64,000 nucleotides of DNA from Sphingomonas sp. UBA978 (GCF_002292295.1 NZ_DBBS01000021.1:274578-338577), one strand, 5' to 3'; shown: positions 50,718 to 59,695, numbered from the stretch's first letter. Notes: generated by a model not told the origin, from the sequence alone. Numbers and translations: made by a program.

Positions 50718-50792
50718 TGGGGCGTCGCCAAGTGGTAAGGCAGCGGCTTTTGGTGCCGCCATCCGCAGGTTCGAATCCTGCCGCCCCAGCCA
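50718..50792 (+). tRNA. tRNA-Gln (anticodon UUG)
   Basis: Complete cloverleaf. Acceptor TGGGGCG pairs with CGCCCCA, discriminator G and encoded CCA follow. The anticodon stem GCGGC/GCCGC holds loop TTTTGGT with anticodon TTG, and the T arm has GGTTCGAATCC. The mobile-element remains that begin about 110 bases further on make its 3' end the likely attachment site. Confidence 0.96.
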
Positions 50793-50904
50793 GTCACTGA
50801 TTGCCCCAGCTAAGGGGACGGAAAACCGCGGTTTTCTGTGACTTGGCAGGGATTCAACCATCGTAGTGGCGTCAATTGACGCCAGTCGATGGAGCCAGTC
50901 CCTG

Positions 50905-52060
50905 ATGCCAGCGATCGAGAACGTCACCCGCCGCAGCGCTGTCTATTGGTGGCGTTGAAGACTGCGTTTGGCGCCAGCGAGCGCAAAACCTATAACCGTT
51001 GTGACGATGGTCAGCCTTCTGACGAAGGATCAGCCGGTCGCGCGTCGACGCGCGGTGGCGATGACCGGGCGGAGCGAGACGGTACGTATGAGCCTGTACG
51101 AGAAGATTGAGCGTGACGGGCTGACCGCCGATCAGGCCAGTGCCGTGTTCCAGGAGGAGATGGTCCGCTACCGGAACATGCTCGCCTATCAGCATCAGTC
51201 GATCCAGCAGGACGGCGAAGGCCGCGTCGCGGAACGCTTCGCGCAGATGCGGGCCATCTATGGCGCGGCGAACCGCGATTTCGCCGACAACGGCTTCAGC
51301 GATTTTCTGGGCATCGATTATGTTGGCGGCTTCGACCGCCGCTTCGCAGACCTTGATGACGAAGCGCGGGGGCATCTTTATGCGATGTTCGGCCGAGCGC
51401 CAGACCTGCCGAAGGATCTGCTGAACGAGGCGCGGGATCTGTTAAATCGGGTGGGGATCGACGAGGTCGGCGATCGTGGTGAGGCCGCACGCCAGATCAT
51501 GTGCCAAGCCCGAGCCGCAGCGGCGGCTTCCTACGCTGATCCGGCATTTTAGGACATGGCCAACCGGATGGCCGTGGCGGTGGCGATCATGCGGCCCCTC
51601 GGCGTGGTGACCCCTTCGCCTGTACAAACCGTGGCTCCGGTAGCCGCTGCCACGTCCGCGCCAACCGCAGCGAATGTCGCGGCGGACCCCGAGCAATGGA
51701 ATGAGGAGGATGAGAAGGCCGAACGGCAGCGCTACGCGCGCATGAGTCCGTTGGAGGTGGTCGAGGCGTATATGCGGCGTGAAAAAGCGTGCAAGCTGTT
51801 TGTTGAGGACATCGGCGAGCAAGATGGCGTCCCCTATTTCGACATCCGCAATACCCGTGCCGGGCGGGTCAAGACCGCCAAGAGCGCCCGGAAGGTTCCC
51901 ATCTGCGCAGAACTTCGCCGGCTTGGGCTGATGGATTACGTCGCCGCGATGCGGGCGGCTGGCGAAGAGTATATTTTCTGGAAATCGTGCCCGGCAAGGG
52001 CGGACGACCGTTGGGCGATGTGTTCTTCAACACCATCTGGCTGAAGATCAAGCCGCTGTT
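50905..52060 (+). pseudogene. Decayed tyrosine-recombinase (phage/island integrase) gene
   Basis: One reading frame can be followed from MPAIENVTRRSAVYWWR through a TGA (where CGA for Arg is expected), MVSLLTKDQPVARRRAVAMT, a middle helical region (YEKIERDGLTADQASAVFQE), a TAG at 51550, then DEKAERQRYARMSPLEVVEA and YFDIRNTRAGRVKTAKSARK. A frameshift near 51975 moves the last part to another frame (PGKGGRPLGDVFFNTIWLKI), and an IS3 element cuts the gene before the catalytic His-x-x-Arg and Tyr. So there are at least two nonsense mutations, one frameshift and one insertion. Location next to tRNA-Gln fits an integrase. Confidence 0.7.
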
Positions 52061-52106
52061 GAGGCTCCCGGTTAGGTTTGCAAATGCCGGACGAGGAAAT
52101 CCGCCG

Positions 52107-52334
52107 ATGAAGAAGTCGAGGTTCGGTGAGCAGCAGACAGCCTTCATTCTCAAGCAGGCTGAGGATGGAACGACCGTTGAGGATGTGTGCCGGAAGGCCG
52201 GCATTTCCATCCAGACTTATCACCGATGACGCAGCAAATACGGTGGGCTGATGCCGTCGGACATTAAGTGCCTGGTGGCGAACCTCAGCCTGGACAAGGA
52301 GATGCTCCAGGACGTCATCCGCCGAAAAATGTAG
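52107..52334 (+). pseudogene. IS3 orfA remnant
   Basis: MKKSRFGEQQTAFILKQAED and VCRKAGISIQTYHR are the start of a typical IS3 OrfA with its helix-turn-helix. The next codon is TGA where Trp (TGG) is expected; the same frame then continues RSKYGGLMPSDIK but jumps to LSLDKEMLQDVIRRKM, so part of the leucine-zipper coding sequence is missing. Nonfunctional. Confidence 0.75.
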
Positions 52335-52336
52335 GG

Positions 52337-53284
52337 CCTGGTCGAGTCCGGGAGATCGTCGGCTATTTGCAGGCGAGCTACCGGCTCAGCGAACGGCGAG
52401 CTTGCGGCGCGTTTCCAATCAATCGATTGACCCCGCGCTATTAGTCCCGCCGCCTCGATCAGGCCGGCCTCAAGATGCGGATCGAGGAATTGGCTGCGAC
52501 CCGTGTTCGTTACGGGTACCGACGTATCCGCGTGCTGCTCCGGCGGGAGGGCTGGCAGATCAACCACAAGTGTACTTATCGGCTGTATCGCGAACCCGGG
52601 CAGCAGCTGCGCAACAAGACACCCAAGCGTAAGGTAAAAGCAAAGCTGCGCGACGACCGGACGCCGGCAAAGGCGCCAAACGAATGCTGGTCGATGGACT
52701 TCCTGTCGGACCAGCTCTTTGACGGGCGCAAGATCCGCGTGCTGTCGATCGTCGACAACTTCACGCGTGTGTCGCCGGCGCTCGACGTACGGACGAGCTA
52801 CCGCGGCTCTGACGTGGTCGAGACGCTCGACCGCATTGCCGCGGTACACGGTCTTCCAAAGCGCATTCGTCTGGATAATGGCCCGGAATTCATCTCGAAG
52901 GATCTCGACCTGTGCCCGTACCAGCATGATGTGGTGCTGGACTTCAGCAGGCCCGGAAAGCCGACCGACAATGCGTTCGCAGAGGCGTGCAATGGCCGAG
53001 TGCGGCTCGAATGCCTCAACGCATACTGGATTTTGAGCTTGGACAACACACGGGTAAAATGTGAGGCGTGGCGACGCGATTACAACGAGCACCGTCCGCA
53101 TAGCTCCCTCGGCAACCAGACCCGATGGAGCGCGCTTTTTCGTCAGGGCAGACATGCCTGCCCTGACGAAAAGAGAGCCGGTTTTTTTCATAAAGACCGG
53201 ACCAAAGACGGGGTGAGGCTCAAGAACGCCGGAAGCTCGCCTTCAACCCGGATGAGAAACCGGGGCACCGTCAGAGTAAACTAG
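52337..53284 (+). pseudogene. IS3 orfB transposase, damaged
   Basis: The frame begins PGRVREIVGYLQASYRLSER, reaches a TAG at 52442 (in place of a Lys codon), and is then open for 269 codons from MRIEELAATRVRYGYRRIRV. The DDE catalytic residues survive in WSMDFLSDQLFDG, RLDNGPEFISKD and NAFAEACNGRVRLECLN. After HSSLGNQTRW the sequence departs from the family and runs into a 15-bp hairpin and unrelated coding. The 3' end of the transposase is thus replaced. Confidence 0.75.
53137..53172. repeat. Perfect 15-bp hairpin inside the IS remnant
   Basis: TTTTCGTCAGGGCAG and CTGCCCTGACGAAAA pair perfectly around ACATGC. It lies just where the transposase loses similarity to its family, so it may mark a rearrangement point, a small inserted palindrome or a terminator read in both directions. 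Confidence 0.6.
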
Positions 53285-54042
53285 CGCGGCGCCATGCGGA
53301 TGGCACCGTCAAGGCGGACCACCTCGCCGTTCAGCATCGGGTTGGCGATGATGCTGTCGACCAGCTGGGCGTATTCGTCGGGATGGCCGAGCCGGCTGGG
53401 GTGCGGCACCTGCTGCCCCAGAGAATCCTGCGCGGCTTGGGGCAGGCCCATCAGCATCGGGGTCAGGAATATGCCTGGTGCGATCGTCATTACCCGGATG
53501 CGCAGCTGCGCCAGGTCTCGCGCGACGGGCAGCGTCAATCCGACTACCCCGCCTTTGGATGCCGCATAGGCGGCCTGGCCCATCTGACCGTCATAGGCGG
53601 CGACGCTGGCCGTGTTGATGATGACCCCGCGCTCCTCGCCAACGATCTCGGTCGTTGCACACCTCGCGGCGAACTGCGCGATCATGTTGAACGTGCCGAC
53701 GAGGTTGATCTCGACCGCGCGGCGGAACTGGTCGAGCGGGTGGGGAGCGCCCTCTCGCGAGACTGTCTTGCCGACCGGGGCGACGCCGGCGCAGTTGACC
53801 AGCACGCGCGCAACGCCGAGTCGCTCGCCGACCTCATCCAGCGCCTGTCCGACGCTGTCTGCATCGCAGACGTTTGCCCGGACGAATAGGCCGCCGATAT
53901 CGGCTGCGCTCGCCCGACCGACCTCTTCGTTCAAGTCCAGGATCGCGACCCTGGCACCACGCCTGGCCAGCATGCCGGCGGTCGCGAGGCCGAGACCCGA
54001 TGCGCCACCCGTGACGACGGCGGTGACGTTATGCAGCTTCAT
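53281..54042 (-). CDS. Short-chain dehydrogenase, 3-hydroxyacyl-CoA dehydrogenase type II-like
   Basis: A 253-residue SDR. The cofactor motif is VTGGASGLGLATAGML with the acidic residue ILDLNEE for NAD, the active-site Tyr-x-x-x-Lys is AYAASKGGVVG, and the Ser is in INTASVAAYDG. The pattern matches HSD17B10/FadB2-like 3-hydroxyacyl-CoA dehydrogenases. In the cluster it would oxidise a 3-hydroxyacyl-CoA before thiolysis by the adjacent thiolase (14 bases upstream on the same strand). The ATG that gives MKLHNVTAVVTGG was chosen. It is the last gene of the leftward operon and abuts the IS remnant. Confidence 0.87.
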   Translation of the reverse strand: MKLHNVTAVVTGGASGLGLATAGMLARRGARVAILDLNEEVGRASAADIGGLFVRANVCDADSVGQALDEVGERLGVARVLVNCAGVAPVGKTVSREGAPHPLDQFRRAVEINLVGTFNMIAQFAARCATTEIVGEERGVIINTASVAAYDGQMGQAAYAASKGGVVGLTLPVARDLAQLRIRVMTIAPGIFLTPMLMGLPQAAQDSLGQQVPHPSRLGHPDEYAQLVDSIIANPMLNGEVVRLDGAIRMAPR

Positions 54043-54055
54043 GCGTGCATGCCCC

Positions 54056-55234
54056 TCACAATGCCTCAACGATCGTGGCGTTGGCGATGCCGCCGCCTTC
54101 GCACATGGTCTGCAATCCCCAGCGGAGGCCACGCGCGCGCAATGCGTGCACCAGCGTCGCCATCAGCTTGGTTCCGGTCGCGCCCAGCGGATGCCCCAGC
54201 GCGATCGCGCCGCCGTTCACATTCAGGCGCGCCGGATCCGCGCCGGTCGCCGCGAGCCACGCCATCGGGATTGAGGCAAAGGCCTCGTTGACCTCGAACA
54301 AGTCGATGTCGCCCAAGGCCAGCCCGGCGCGCGCCAGCACCTTGCGGGTCGCCGGAATCGGTTCCTCCAGCATCACGACCGGATCGCCCGCCGTCACTGC
54401 CAGTGCATGGATGCGGGCGATGGGGGTGAGGCCATTCACTTTTAACGCGCGCGCGTTGACGACCAGCGCGGCGGACGATCCGTCGGTGACCTGGCTGGCG
54501 TTGGCCGCGGTGATGGCGCCGCCCGCGACGATCGGTTTCACCGCGGCGATGGCGTCCAGCGACGCATCGAGGCGGACGCCTTCATCCCGCCGGTGCATGA
54601 GGGTGGTGCCGTCGGCGAGCCTCACCTCGACCGGGGCGATCTCGGCATCGAAGGCGGCCTGCGCGATCGCCGTGGCCGCCTTGCGGTGGCTGTCGAGCGC
54701 GAACCGGTCCATCGCCTCCCGATCGAAGCCATATTTGTCCGCGATCATCTGGGCGCCGGTAAACTGGCTGAACTCCGCCACGGCATAGCGCGCCTTGATG
54801 CGCTCGCTGAGCGGTCCGCTCCCCAGCCCCGCGTCGGCAGCAAGCCGGACGGGCGAACCCATCGGCACGCGGGTCATATGCTCGACCCCGCCGGCGATGA
54901 CCATGTCCTGGGTCCCGGACATCACGGCCTGTGCGGCGAAATGCAGCGCCTGCTGCGCACTGCCGCACTGGCGGTCGATCGTGACGGCCGGGACCGATTG
55001 CGGAAGCAGGGAGGCGAGCACGACATGCCGGGCGAGATGGTTCGACTGTTCGCCGACCTGGCTGACGCAGCCGAAGATGAGATCGTCGACGGCGGCCGGG
55101 TCCACCCCGGTCCGCCGCAGGAGCGCATCCACGCTGACGGCCCCCAGGTCGGCGGGATGCAGCGCGGCAAGCGCGCCGTTGCGGCGGCCGCCGGGCGTGC
55201 GGAGTATGTCGACGATATAGGCGGGCTCGGTCAT
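54056..55234 (-). CDS. Acetyl-CoA acyltransferase (thiolase)
   Basis: A 392-residue degradative thiolase. The nucleophile cysteine is in DRQCGSAQQALHFAAQAVM, the histidine in NGGAIALGHPLGATGTK, and the second cysteine in MCEGGGIANATIVEAL. It cleaves 3-ketoacyl-CoA with CoA in the last step of beta-oxidation. The start ATG overlaps the stop of the flavin reductase (TGATG). Placed between a flavin reductase and a hydroxyacyl-CoA dehydrogenase, it belongs to a side-chain or ring-fragment oxidation pathway. Confidence 0.92.
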   Translation of the reverse strand: MTEPAYIVDILRTPGGRRNGALAALHPADLGAVSVDALLRRTGVDPAAVDDLIFGCVSQVGEQSNHLARHVVLASLLPQSVPAVTIDRQCGSAQQALHFAAQAVMSGTQDMVIAGGVEHMTRVPMGSPVRLAADAGLGSGPLSERIKARYAVAEFSQFTGAQMIADKYGFDREAMDRFALDSHRKAATAIAQAAFDAEIAPVEVRLADGTTLMHRRDEGVRLDASLDAIAAVKPIVAGGAITAANASQVTDGSSAALVVNARALKVNGLTPIARIHALAVTAGDPVVMLEEPIPATRKVLARAGLALGDIDLFEVNEAFASIPMAWLAATGADPARLNVNGGAIALGHPLGATGTKLMATLVHALRARGLRWGLQTMCEGGGIANATIVEAL

Positions 55235-55839
55235 CACACGTCCTGGTCGGGGTTGAGGCCCGGGTCCGGGCGATCGACGCTGCACAGCGGCGTCGAGGGG
55301 ATGTCCCGCTGCGGATCCGTCACCCTTGCGGCGGGGGTGAACCGGCCGTAGCCGCCGCGAAAGAACAGCAGCGGCAGTCCGTCACCGGCGACGTCCATTG
55401 CCAGCACGCGGCCGGTCGCCATCTCGTGATCGCCCGCATCGGCGATGCCATATAGTTCGCATTCGATCCACGCGACCGCGCCGTCGAGGATCGGGTTCCC
55501 GCGGGGCGACAGGCGGTGGGCGATGCCTGCGAACCTGTCGGCGTCCCTCGAGGAAAGCTTGCGGCAGACGCTTTCCTGGTCCGCGCTCAGAATGTTCACG
55601 CAGAAATGTTCGCGATCCCGCAGACGCGCCCAGCTCCGCGACGTGCGGTCCGGAAAAAAGGCGACCAGCGGCGGATCGAGCGAAACCGCGCCGAACGAAC
55701 CGACGACCATCGCGATCGGCTCGTCCTCCGCCGACCGAGCAGTGACCACGCAGACTCCGGTCGGATACTGGCCGAGGACCTGCCGATACCGGAGTGGATC
55801 GATGACGGGCGGATCAGCCGTGACGGTTGCGGTGTCCAT
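55234..55839 (-). CDS. Flavin reductase-like FMN-binding protein
   Basis: A 201-residue member of the HpaC/flavin-reductase family. The N-terminal YRQVLGQYPTGVCVVTARS, GSFGAVSLDPPLVAFFPDRT and FCVNILSADQESVCRKLSS are usual; the C-terminus has an additional tail. It reduces FMN or FAD with NAD(P)H to feed a monooxygenase. The LLM-type oxygenase in the same operon is the natural partner. Directly upstream is a dodecin-like mini-ORF. Confidence 0.88.
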   Translation of the reverse strand: MDTATVTADPPVIDPLRYRQVLGQYPTGVCVVTARSAEDEPIAMVVGSFGAVSLDPPLVAFFPDRTSRSWARLRDREHFCVNILSADQESVCRKLSSRDADRFAGIAHRLSPRGNPILDGAVAWIECELYGIADAGDHEMATGRVLAMDVAGDGLPLLFFRGGYGRFTPAARVTDPQRDIPSTPLCSVDRPDPGLNPDQDV

Positions 55840-55841
55840 CG

Positions 55842-55964
55842 TCAGTTTACGCCCGTCACATCGGCGCGGGCAAGCGCCTGCGCGACGGCCGCACGGATCG
55901 CGTTGTCGTGACCGTATGCCGACAGGCCGACGGTTTCGATCACGCGGCAGGTGTGGTCACTCAC
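55842..55964 (-). CDS. Dodecin-like mini-ORF (40 residues, half length)
   Basis: A GTG-started frame with GGGAGAG upstream, coding (V)SDHTCRVIETVGLSAYG and HDNAIRAAVAQALARADVTGV. The first half closely resembles the start of dodecins (MSxHxYRVxExVG, then a helix with AVxxAIARA), the small flavin-storage proteins of about 68 residues, but it stops before the second and third strands that bind flavin. It ends two bases before the flavin-reductase start, so they are translationally linked. It may be a truncated remnant or a short leader peptide. Too short for usual gene calling. Confidence 0.5.
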   Translation of the reverse strand: MSDHTCRVIETVGLSAYGHDNAIRAAVAQALARADVTGVN

Positions 55965-56052
55965 CGTGTCTCTCCCATGGTTCGGAGCATATCGGCTGCC
56001 GGGGGATCGGCCGCCGGGGGAATGGATGCCGACGCGTGAAGGCCGCCGGACG

Positions 56053-57627
56053 TTAAAGATAATGGGCTTTCATCGCGTCACGAAGGTCGCGTTTCAGGAT
56101 CTTGCCGGCCGCATTGCGCGGCAGTCGTTCGACCAGAATGATTTGCTTGGGGATTTTGAAGCGCGACAGTTGGCGCTGGCAATGCGCCATGATGTCGTCC
56201 GTGTCGGCTGGCCACCCTTCCTTGCGCACCACGAAGGCGGTCACCGCTTCGATCCATTGCGGATGCGGCAACCCGACGACCGCGACCTCCGACACTGCGG
56301 GATGGCCGTAGAGGGCTTCCTCCACCTCGCGCGAGGACACGTTCTCGCCGCCGGTCTTTATCATGTCCTTCTTGCGGTCGACGATCGTGATGTAACCGTC
56401 GGCGTCGACCGTCGCCAGGTCGCCGCTGTGGAACCAGCCGCCCGCGAATGCGGCCGCGGTCGCTTCCGGGTTTCGCCAATATCCGGTCATCAATTGCGGC
56501 GAGCGGTGAACCACTTCGCCGACCGCGCCGACCGCGACATCCGCCATGGCATCGTCCACGATCCGGGTTTCCACATGGACGGTCGGGCGCCCGGCGGACC
56601 CGGCCTTTGCCACCTGTTCGTCGGGGAACAGGATCGTGGCGACCGGGGCGATCTCGGTCTGGCCGTACAGGTTCCACAGCCGCAGCGCCGGAAACACGGT
56701 CTGCAATTCGCCCAGCACCTCGACCGGCATGATCGATGCCCCGTAATAGCCCTTTGCCAGCCTGAGCGCTCCGGCATCGGCGATGAGCGGCGATCGCAAC
56801 AGCGCGATCCAGACCGTCGGCGGTGCGAAGAACGACGTGACGCCGTGCGCCGCCAGCAGCGGCAAGATGCGCTCGGGCGTGGCCGTCGCCGTGATGACGT
56901 TGAGCGCACCGACTTGCAGGGCGGGGCCGAGCATGCAGTCGAGCTGGGCGCAATGGAACAACGGCATCGCGTGGAGTGCCACCGTGTCGGGCGTCCATTC
57001 GCAATCGATGATGCAGCTCTGATATTCCCACAGCACGGCGGCATGGGTCAGCATCGCGCCCTTGGGCCGGGATTCGGTCCCGCTGGTGTAGATGATCTGC
57101 AACAGGGCGTCGGCATCGCCGGCATCGACAAAGGGTGTGTCGCCCTCCACGATCAGCGCCTCCCAGCTCAGGATACCGTCCGGAGGGGTGCTGGTTTCGC
57201 CCGGAAGTCCGAACAGGGGCGCCACGATATCGGCTGCGGCCTGCCGTCCGACGTCGGCCGCTTCCGCATCGAGAAACAGAGCGCAGGCGCCGGAATCGTC
57301 CAGGATATAGCGCACCTCGTCGGGCTGGAGCATGAAGTTTATCGGCACCAGCACGACACCCATCCGGGCAAGAGCGAAGCGCACGGCAACGAACGCGTGA
57401 CTGTTGCGCGACATCATCGCCACGCGCTGGCCCGGCGCGATGCCATGGCGCGCGAGGCCATGCGCCAGCCGATCGACCAGGGCGTCCAGGTCGGCATAGG
57501 TCCAGTGCGTGCCGCCGCAGACGATTGCCGGCCGTGCAGCGTTGCGCATGCCGGTCCGGCGCAGCACCGCTCCCAGCGATTGGCGCCGCGCCGTGCCGAT
57601 CAGAGGGGAATCGGCAACGGTCACCAC
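56053..57627 (-). CDS. AMP-forming acyl-CoA ligase
   Basis: A 524-residue ANL-superfamily ligase. Motifs are IIYTSGTESRPKGAMLTH (phosphate loop), LYGQTEIAPVATIL, GDLATVDADGYITIVDRKKD and MIKTGGENVSSREVEEALYG, with the catalytic lysine in NAAGKILKRDLRD. It activates a carboxylate as the CoA thioester. The start is one of two adjacent GTG codons, overlapping the hydrolase stop by seven bases. In this operon it probably activates the acid released by the C-C hydrolase. Substrate unknown. Confidence 0.9.
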   Translation of the reverse strand: MVTVADSPLIGTARRQSLGAVLRRTGMRNAARPAIVCGGTHWTYADLDALVDRLAHGLARHGIAPGQRVAMMSRNSHAFVAVRFALARMGVVLVPINFMLQPDEVRYILDDSGACALFLDAEAADVGRQAAADIVAPLFGLPGETSTPPDGILSWEALIVEGDTPFVDAGDADALLQIIYTSGTESRPKGAMLTHAAVLWEYQSCIIDCEWTPDTVALHAMPLFHCAQLDCMLGPALQVGALNVITATATPERILPLLAAHGVTSFFAPPTVWIALLRSPLIADAGALRLAKGYYGASIMPVEVLGELQTVFPALRLWNLYGQTEIAPVATILFPDEQVAKAGSAGRPTVHVETRIVDDAMADVAVGAVGEVVHRSPQLMTGYWRNPEATAAAFAGGWFHSGDLATVDADGYITIVDRKKDMIKTGGENVSSREVEEALYGHPAVSEVAVVGLPHPQWIEAVTAFVVRKEGWPADTDDIMAHCQRQLSRFKIPKQIILVERLPRNAAGKILKRDLRDAMKAHYL

Positions 57628-58460
57628 GTACCGTCAGCCAGAGCGACCCTGTGGGTGACGGCATCGATGACGTCCTCGGGCCGCTCGAGCTTGGCGAGAT
57701 GACCACAGCCTGCCACGTCGATCAGCTCCGCGCCCGACAGCGCCTGAGCGATCGGCAGTGCGTGGTCATTGCGCGGCGCGATGCGATCGTTCGACCCGAC
57801 CATGATCGTGGTGGGGATGCGCAGCGCGCGGGCATCGGTCAGGGTGTCGGTCGCCAGCATCATCTCCACGGCCTGGGTGAATCCTTCCAGCGATAGCGCA
57901 TCGCGCAGTGCGAAGGCGCGTTCGGCCACGACCGGGTGGGAACCGTCCGCGATCAGCAGCGACAGGAAGCTGTCCTTGTCCGCCGCGGTCACGAAGCCCG
58001 GATCCAGCAACTGCGCCCGCACCGCCGCACGATCGCTCTCCGGCAGCGCGCCGAAGCAGGTGTTGGGCGCCAGCAATGTCAGCGACCGCACCCGATCCCC
58101 CGTCGCCGCTGCGACTGCAATCGCCAGCGACGCCCCCCAGGAACTGCCGACCAGATGGACCTGGTCGACGCCAATCGCGTCGATGAGTGCCAGCACCGCC
58201 GCCACATGGCCGCTGGAGCGTCCCCCCGACAGCGGATCGCTACCGGCAAAGCCCGGAGCGTCCCAGGCAATCAGACGACGGCCCGGCGGCAACCCGGCCA
58301 GCACCGCACGCCAGCCAGCCGAACAGGAACCCAGCCCGTGGAGGAACAGGACAGGGGCACCATGGCCGCTGCCCGTTTGCCGATAGCCGCAGCGCCGTCC
58401 GTCGGCCATGACGGTGCGGAGCAGCGGCAACGGCGCGTCGAGCCCGGTGGAATAGTCCAT
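57621..58460 (-). CDS. Meta-cleavage product (C-C bond) hydrolase-like alpha/beta hydrolase
   Basis: A 279-residue alpha/beta hydrolase. The oxyanion HGLGSCSAGW, the nucleophile elbow GSSWGASLAI, the acid in VGSNDRIAP and the histidine in VAGCGHLAKLERP are all present. Overall layout resembles MhpC/DmpD/BphD-type hydrolases that split meta-cleavage products, and the linked catabolic genes agree; an esterase is the alternative. It lies between an LLM oxygenase and a CoA ligase on the same strand. Confidence 0.82.
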   Translation of the reverse strand: MDYSTGLDAPLPLLRTVMADGRRCGYRQTGSGHGAPVLFLHGLGSCSAGWRAVLAGLPPGRRLIAWDAPGFAGSDPLSGGRSSGHVAAVLALIDAIGVDQVHLVGSSWGASLAIAVAAATGDRVRSLTLLAPNTCFGALPESDRAAVRAQLLDPGFVTAADKDSFLSLLIADGSHPVVAERAFALRDALSLEGFTQAVEMMLATDTLTDARALRIPTTIMVGSNDRIAPRNDHALPIAQALSGAELIDVAGCGHLAKLERPEDVIDAVTHRVALADGTW

Positions 58461-58470
58461 GATCCGGCCC

Positions 58471-59520
58471 CTACAGCGCGGAGGCCAATGCGGCGGCGGC
58501 GGCGCGGTCGTCGAACGCGGTCATGACGTGACGGCTGAACAGTTCGACCGATTTCGTCACCTCCGCCACGCCGAGATTGCCGAAGGCGAACCACGAGACG
58601 AGATAGTTGAAGCCACCCTTTTCCGCTTCTTCCTGGACGTAGCGGCGAACGGTTTCAGGCGATCCGGCGCAGCCATTGCCGATCGCTGCCAGATCGTCCC
58701 ATTCGCGCGGATAGATCGTGCCGACCAGCGGCACGTCCAGCCCGGCGTCGTTCCACAATTTCGCAAAGCTGTCGTGCCAGTGGCGATAGGCGGTGCGCGC
58801 CAGCGCGCGCGCCTCCTGATCGGTGTCGGCGACGACGATGTGCCGGCTGACCCCCATCAACGGGATCTGATCGGCTGGCTTGCCGAGTTTCGCCCATTCG
58901 GCGCGGTAGCGATCGGTGATGGCGCGAACCCCGTCGCCCAGTGCCAGCGTGACGACGTTCGCATCGTTGGCGGCGGCCCAGATGGTCGAGTCCGGGTTGA
59001 ACACGCCGTACCACAGTTCCGGATGCGGTTGCTGTATCGTCTTGCCCGTCATCGGCACATTGTCATAGCTGAAATAGGTGCCGGAAAAGGTCAGCCGATC
59101 CTCGTGCAGTCCCTGCATGATGCAGGTCAGCGCCTCATCGTACTTCGCCTGCGCCTCCTTGATGTCGACGCCGAAGAAATCGAGTTCGATCGGCGAGACG
59201 CCGCGGCCCACGCCGAGCATGAACCGGCCATCGCTCATCTGATCGAGCATGACGATTTCTTCGGTCAGCCGCAGCGGGTCATAGAGGGGCAGCAGGTAAA
59301 CGAGCGGGCCGAGCTTCAGTCGCGTGGTGCGCTGGGCCACCGCGGACAGGAGAATGCCGGGGGAGGGCGCGTAGCCCAGAGGCGTTCCGTGATGTTCGGC
59401 GACGTGATAGCCGTGAATTCCGCAGCGATCATAGGCTTCCGCCATGCGAAGGCGCGCCTCCAGATGGTCGCCTATGCGTTTCCCGCTATAATCCACATGA
59501 TCGAATACGCCGAACTTCAT
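58471..59520 (-). CDS. LLM-class flavin-dependent monooxygenase
   Basis: A 349-residue luciferase-like TIM-barrel enzyme. MKFGVFDHVDYSGKRIGDHL begins the barrel; GYHVAEHHGTPLGYAPSPG, LGPLVYLLPLYDPLRLTEEI and LDQMSDGRFMLGVGRGVSPIEL, the last given as LDQMSDGRFMLGVGRG, follow and are the family signatures. It uses reduced FMN and oxygen to insert an oxygen atom, with the flavin reductase of the operon as source of FMNH2. First gene of the leftward unit; GGGAGG lies before the ATG. Substrate unknown. Confidence 0.87.
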   Translation of the reverse strand: MKFGVFDHVDYSGKRIGDHLEARLRMAEAYDRCGIHGYHVAEHHGTPLGYAPSPGILLSAVAQRTTRLKLGPLVYLLPLYDPLRLTEEIVMLDQMSDGRFMLGVGRGVSPIELDFFGVDIKEAQAKYDEALTCIMQGLHEDRLTFSGTYFSYDNVPMTGKTIQQPHPELWYGVFNPDSTIWAAANDANVVTLALGDGVRAITDRYRAEWAKLGKPADQIPLMGVSRHIVVADTDQEARALARTAYRHWHDSFAKLWNDAGLDVPLVGTIYPREWDDLAAIGNGCAGSPETVRRYVQEEAEKGGFNYLVSWFAFGNLGVAEVTKSVELFSRHVMTAFDDRAAAAALASAL

Positions 59521-59695
59521 GGCACCACCTCCCACGAATACTGTGTCGATCTGGAATAGGGCCGACACGATATTGTTGGTTAGATACATTTGACCAAATC
59601 GATATTGTCGACGCATGGCGTCAATTTCTTAACCGATGACGACAATGGCGAGATGTCGATTGCCGCGCCGGCTCGCTTCGTACCATCTCGATCCC
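59521..59695. promoter_or_regulatory. Divergent promoter region of the catabolic cluster
   Basis: The gap between the two divergent operons is AT-richer than its flanks. CGATATTGT occurs twice as a direct repeat (59568-59576 and 59600-59608), 32 bases apart, about three DNA turns. GACGC-ATG-GCGTC is a small inverted repeat at 59610-59622. These are candidate sites for a pathway regulator; none is encoded within the visible cluster. Confidence 0.45.

Larger units (their letters stand above)
52061..53280 (+). mobile_element. Degenerate IS3-family insertion sequence (IS407-like type)
   Basis: Holds remnants of orfA and orfB in the usual order and orientation, interrupting the integrase pseudogene on the left. 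Exact ends are not resolved: no matching terminal inverted repeats could be paired by eye. An octamer TGAGGCTC occurs near both sides (about 52061 and 53215). The right end runs up to the stop codon of the SDR gene. Confidence 0.65.

Noticed and set aside
50872..51375. 167-codon minus frame near tRNA-Gln
   Set aside because: Antisense to the integrase pseudogene, whose family pattern is clear on the + strand.
52220..53191. 323-codon minus frame across the IS
   Set aside because: Antisense to the transposase with the DDE motif.
50781..53290. Direct repeat of the tRNA-Gln 3' end marking an island boundary within the window
   Set aside because: No second copy was found by eye up to the SDR gene; a boundary further right cannot be excluded.
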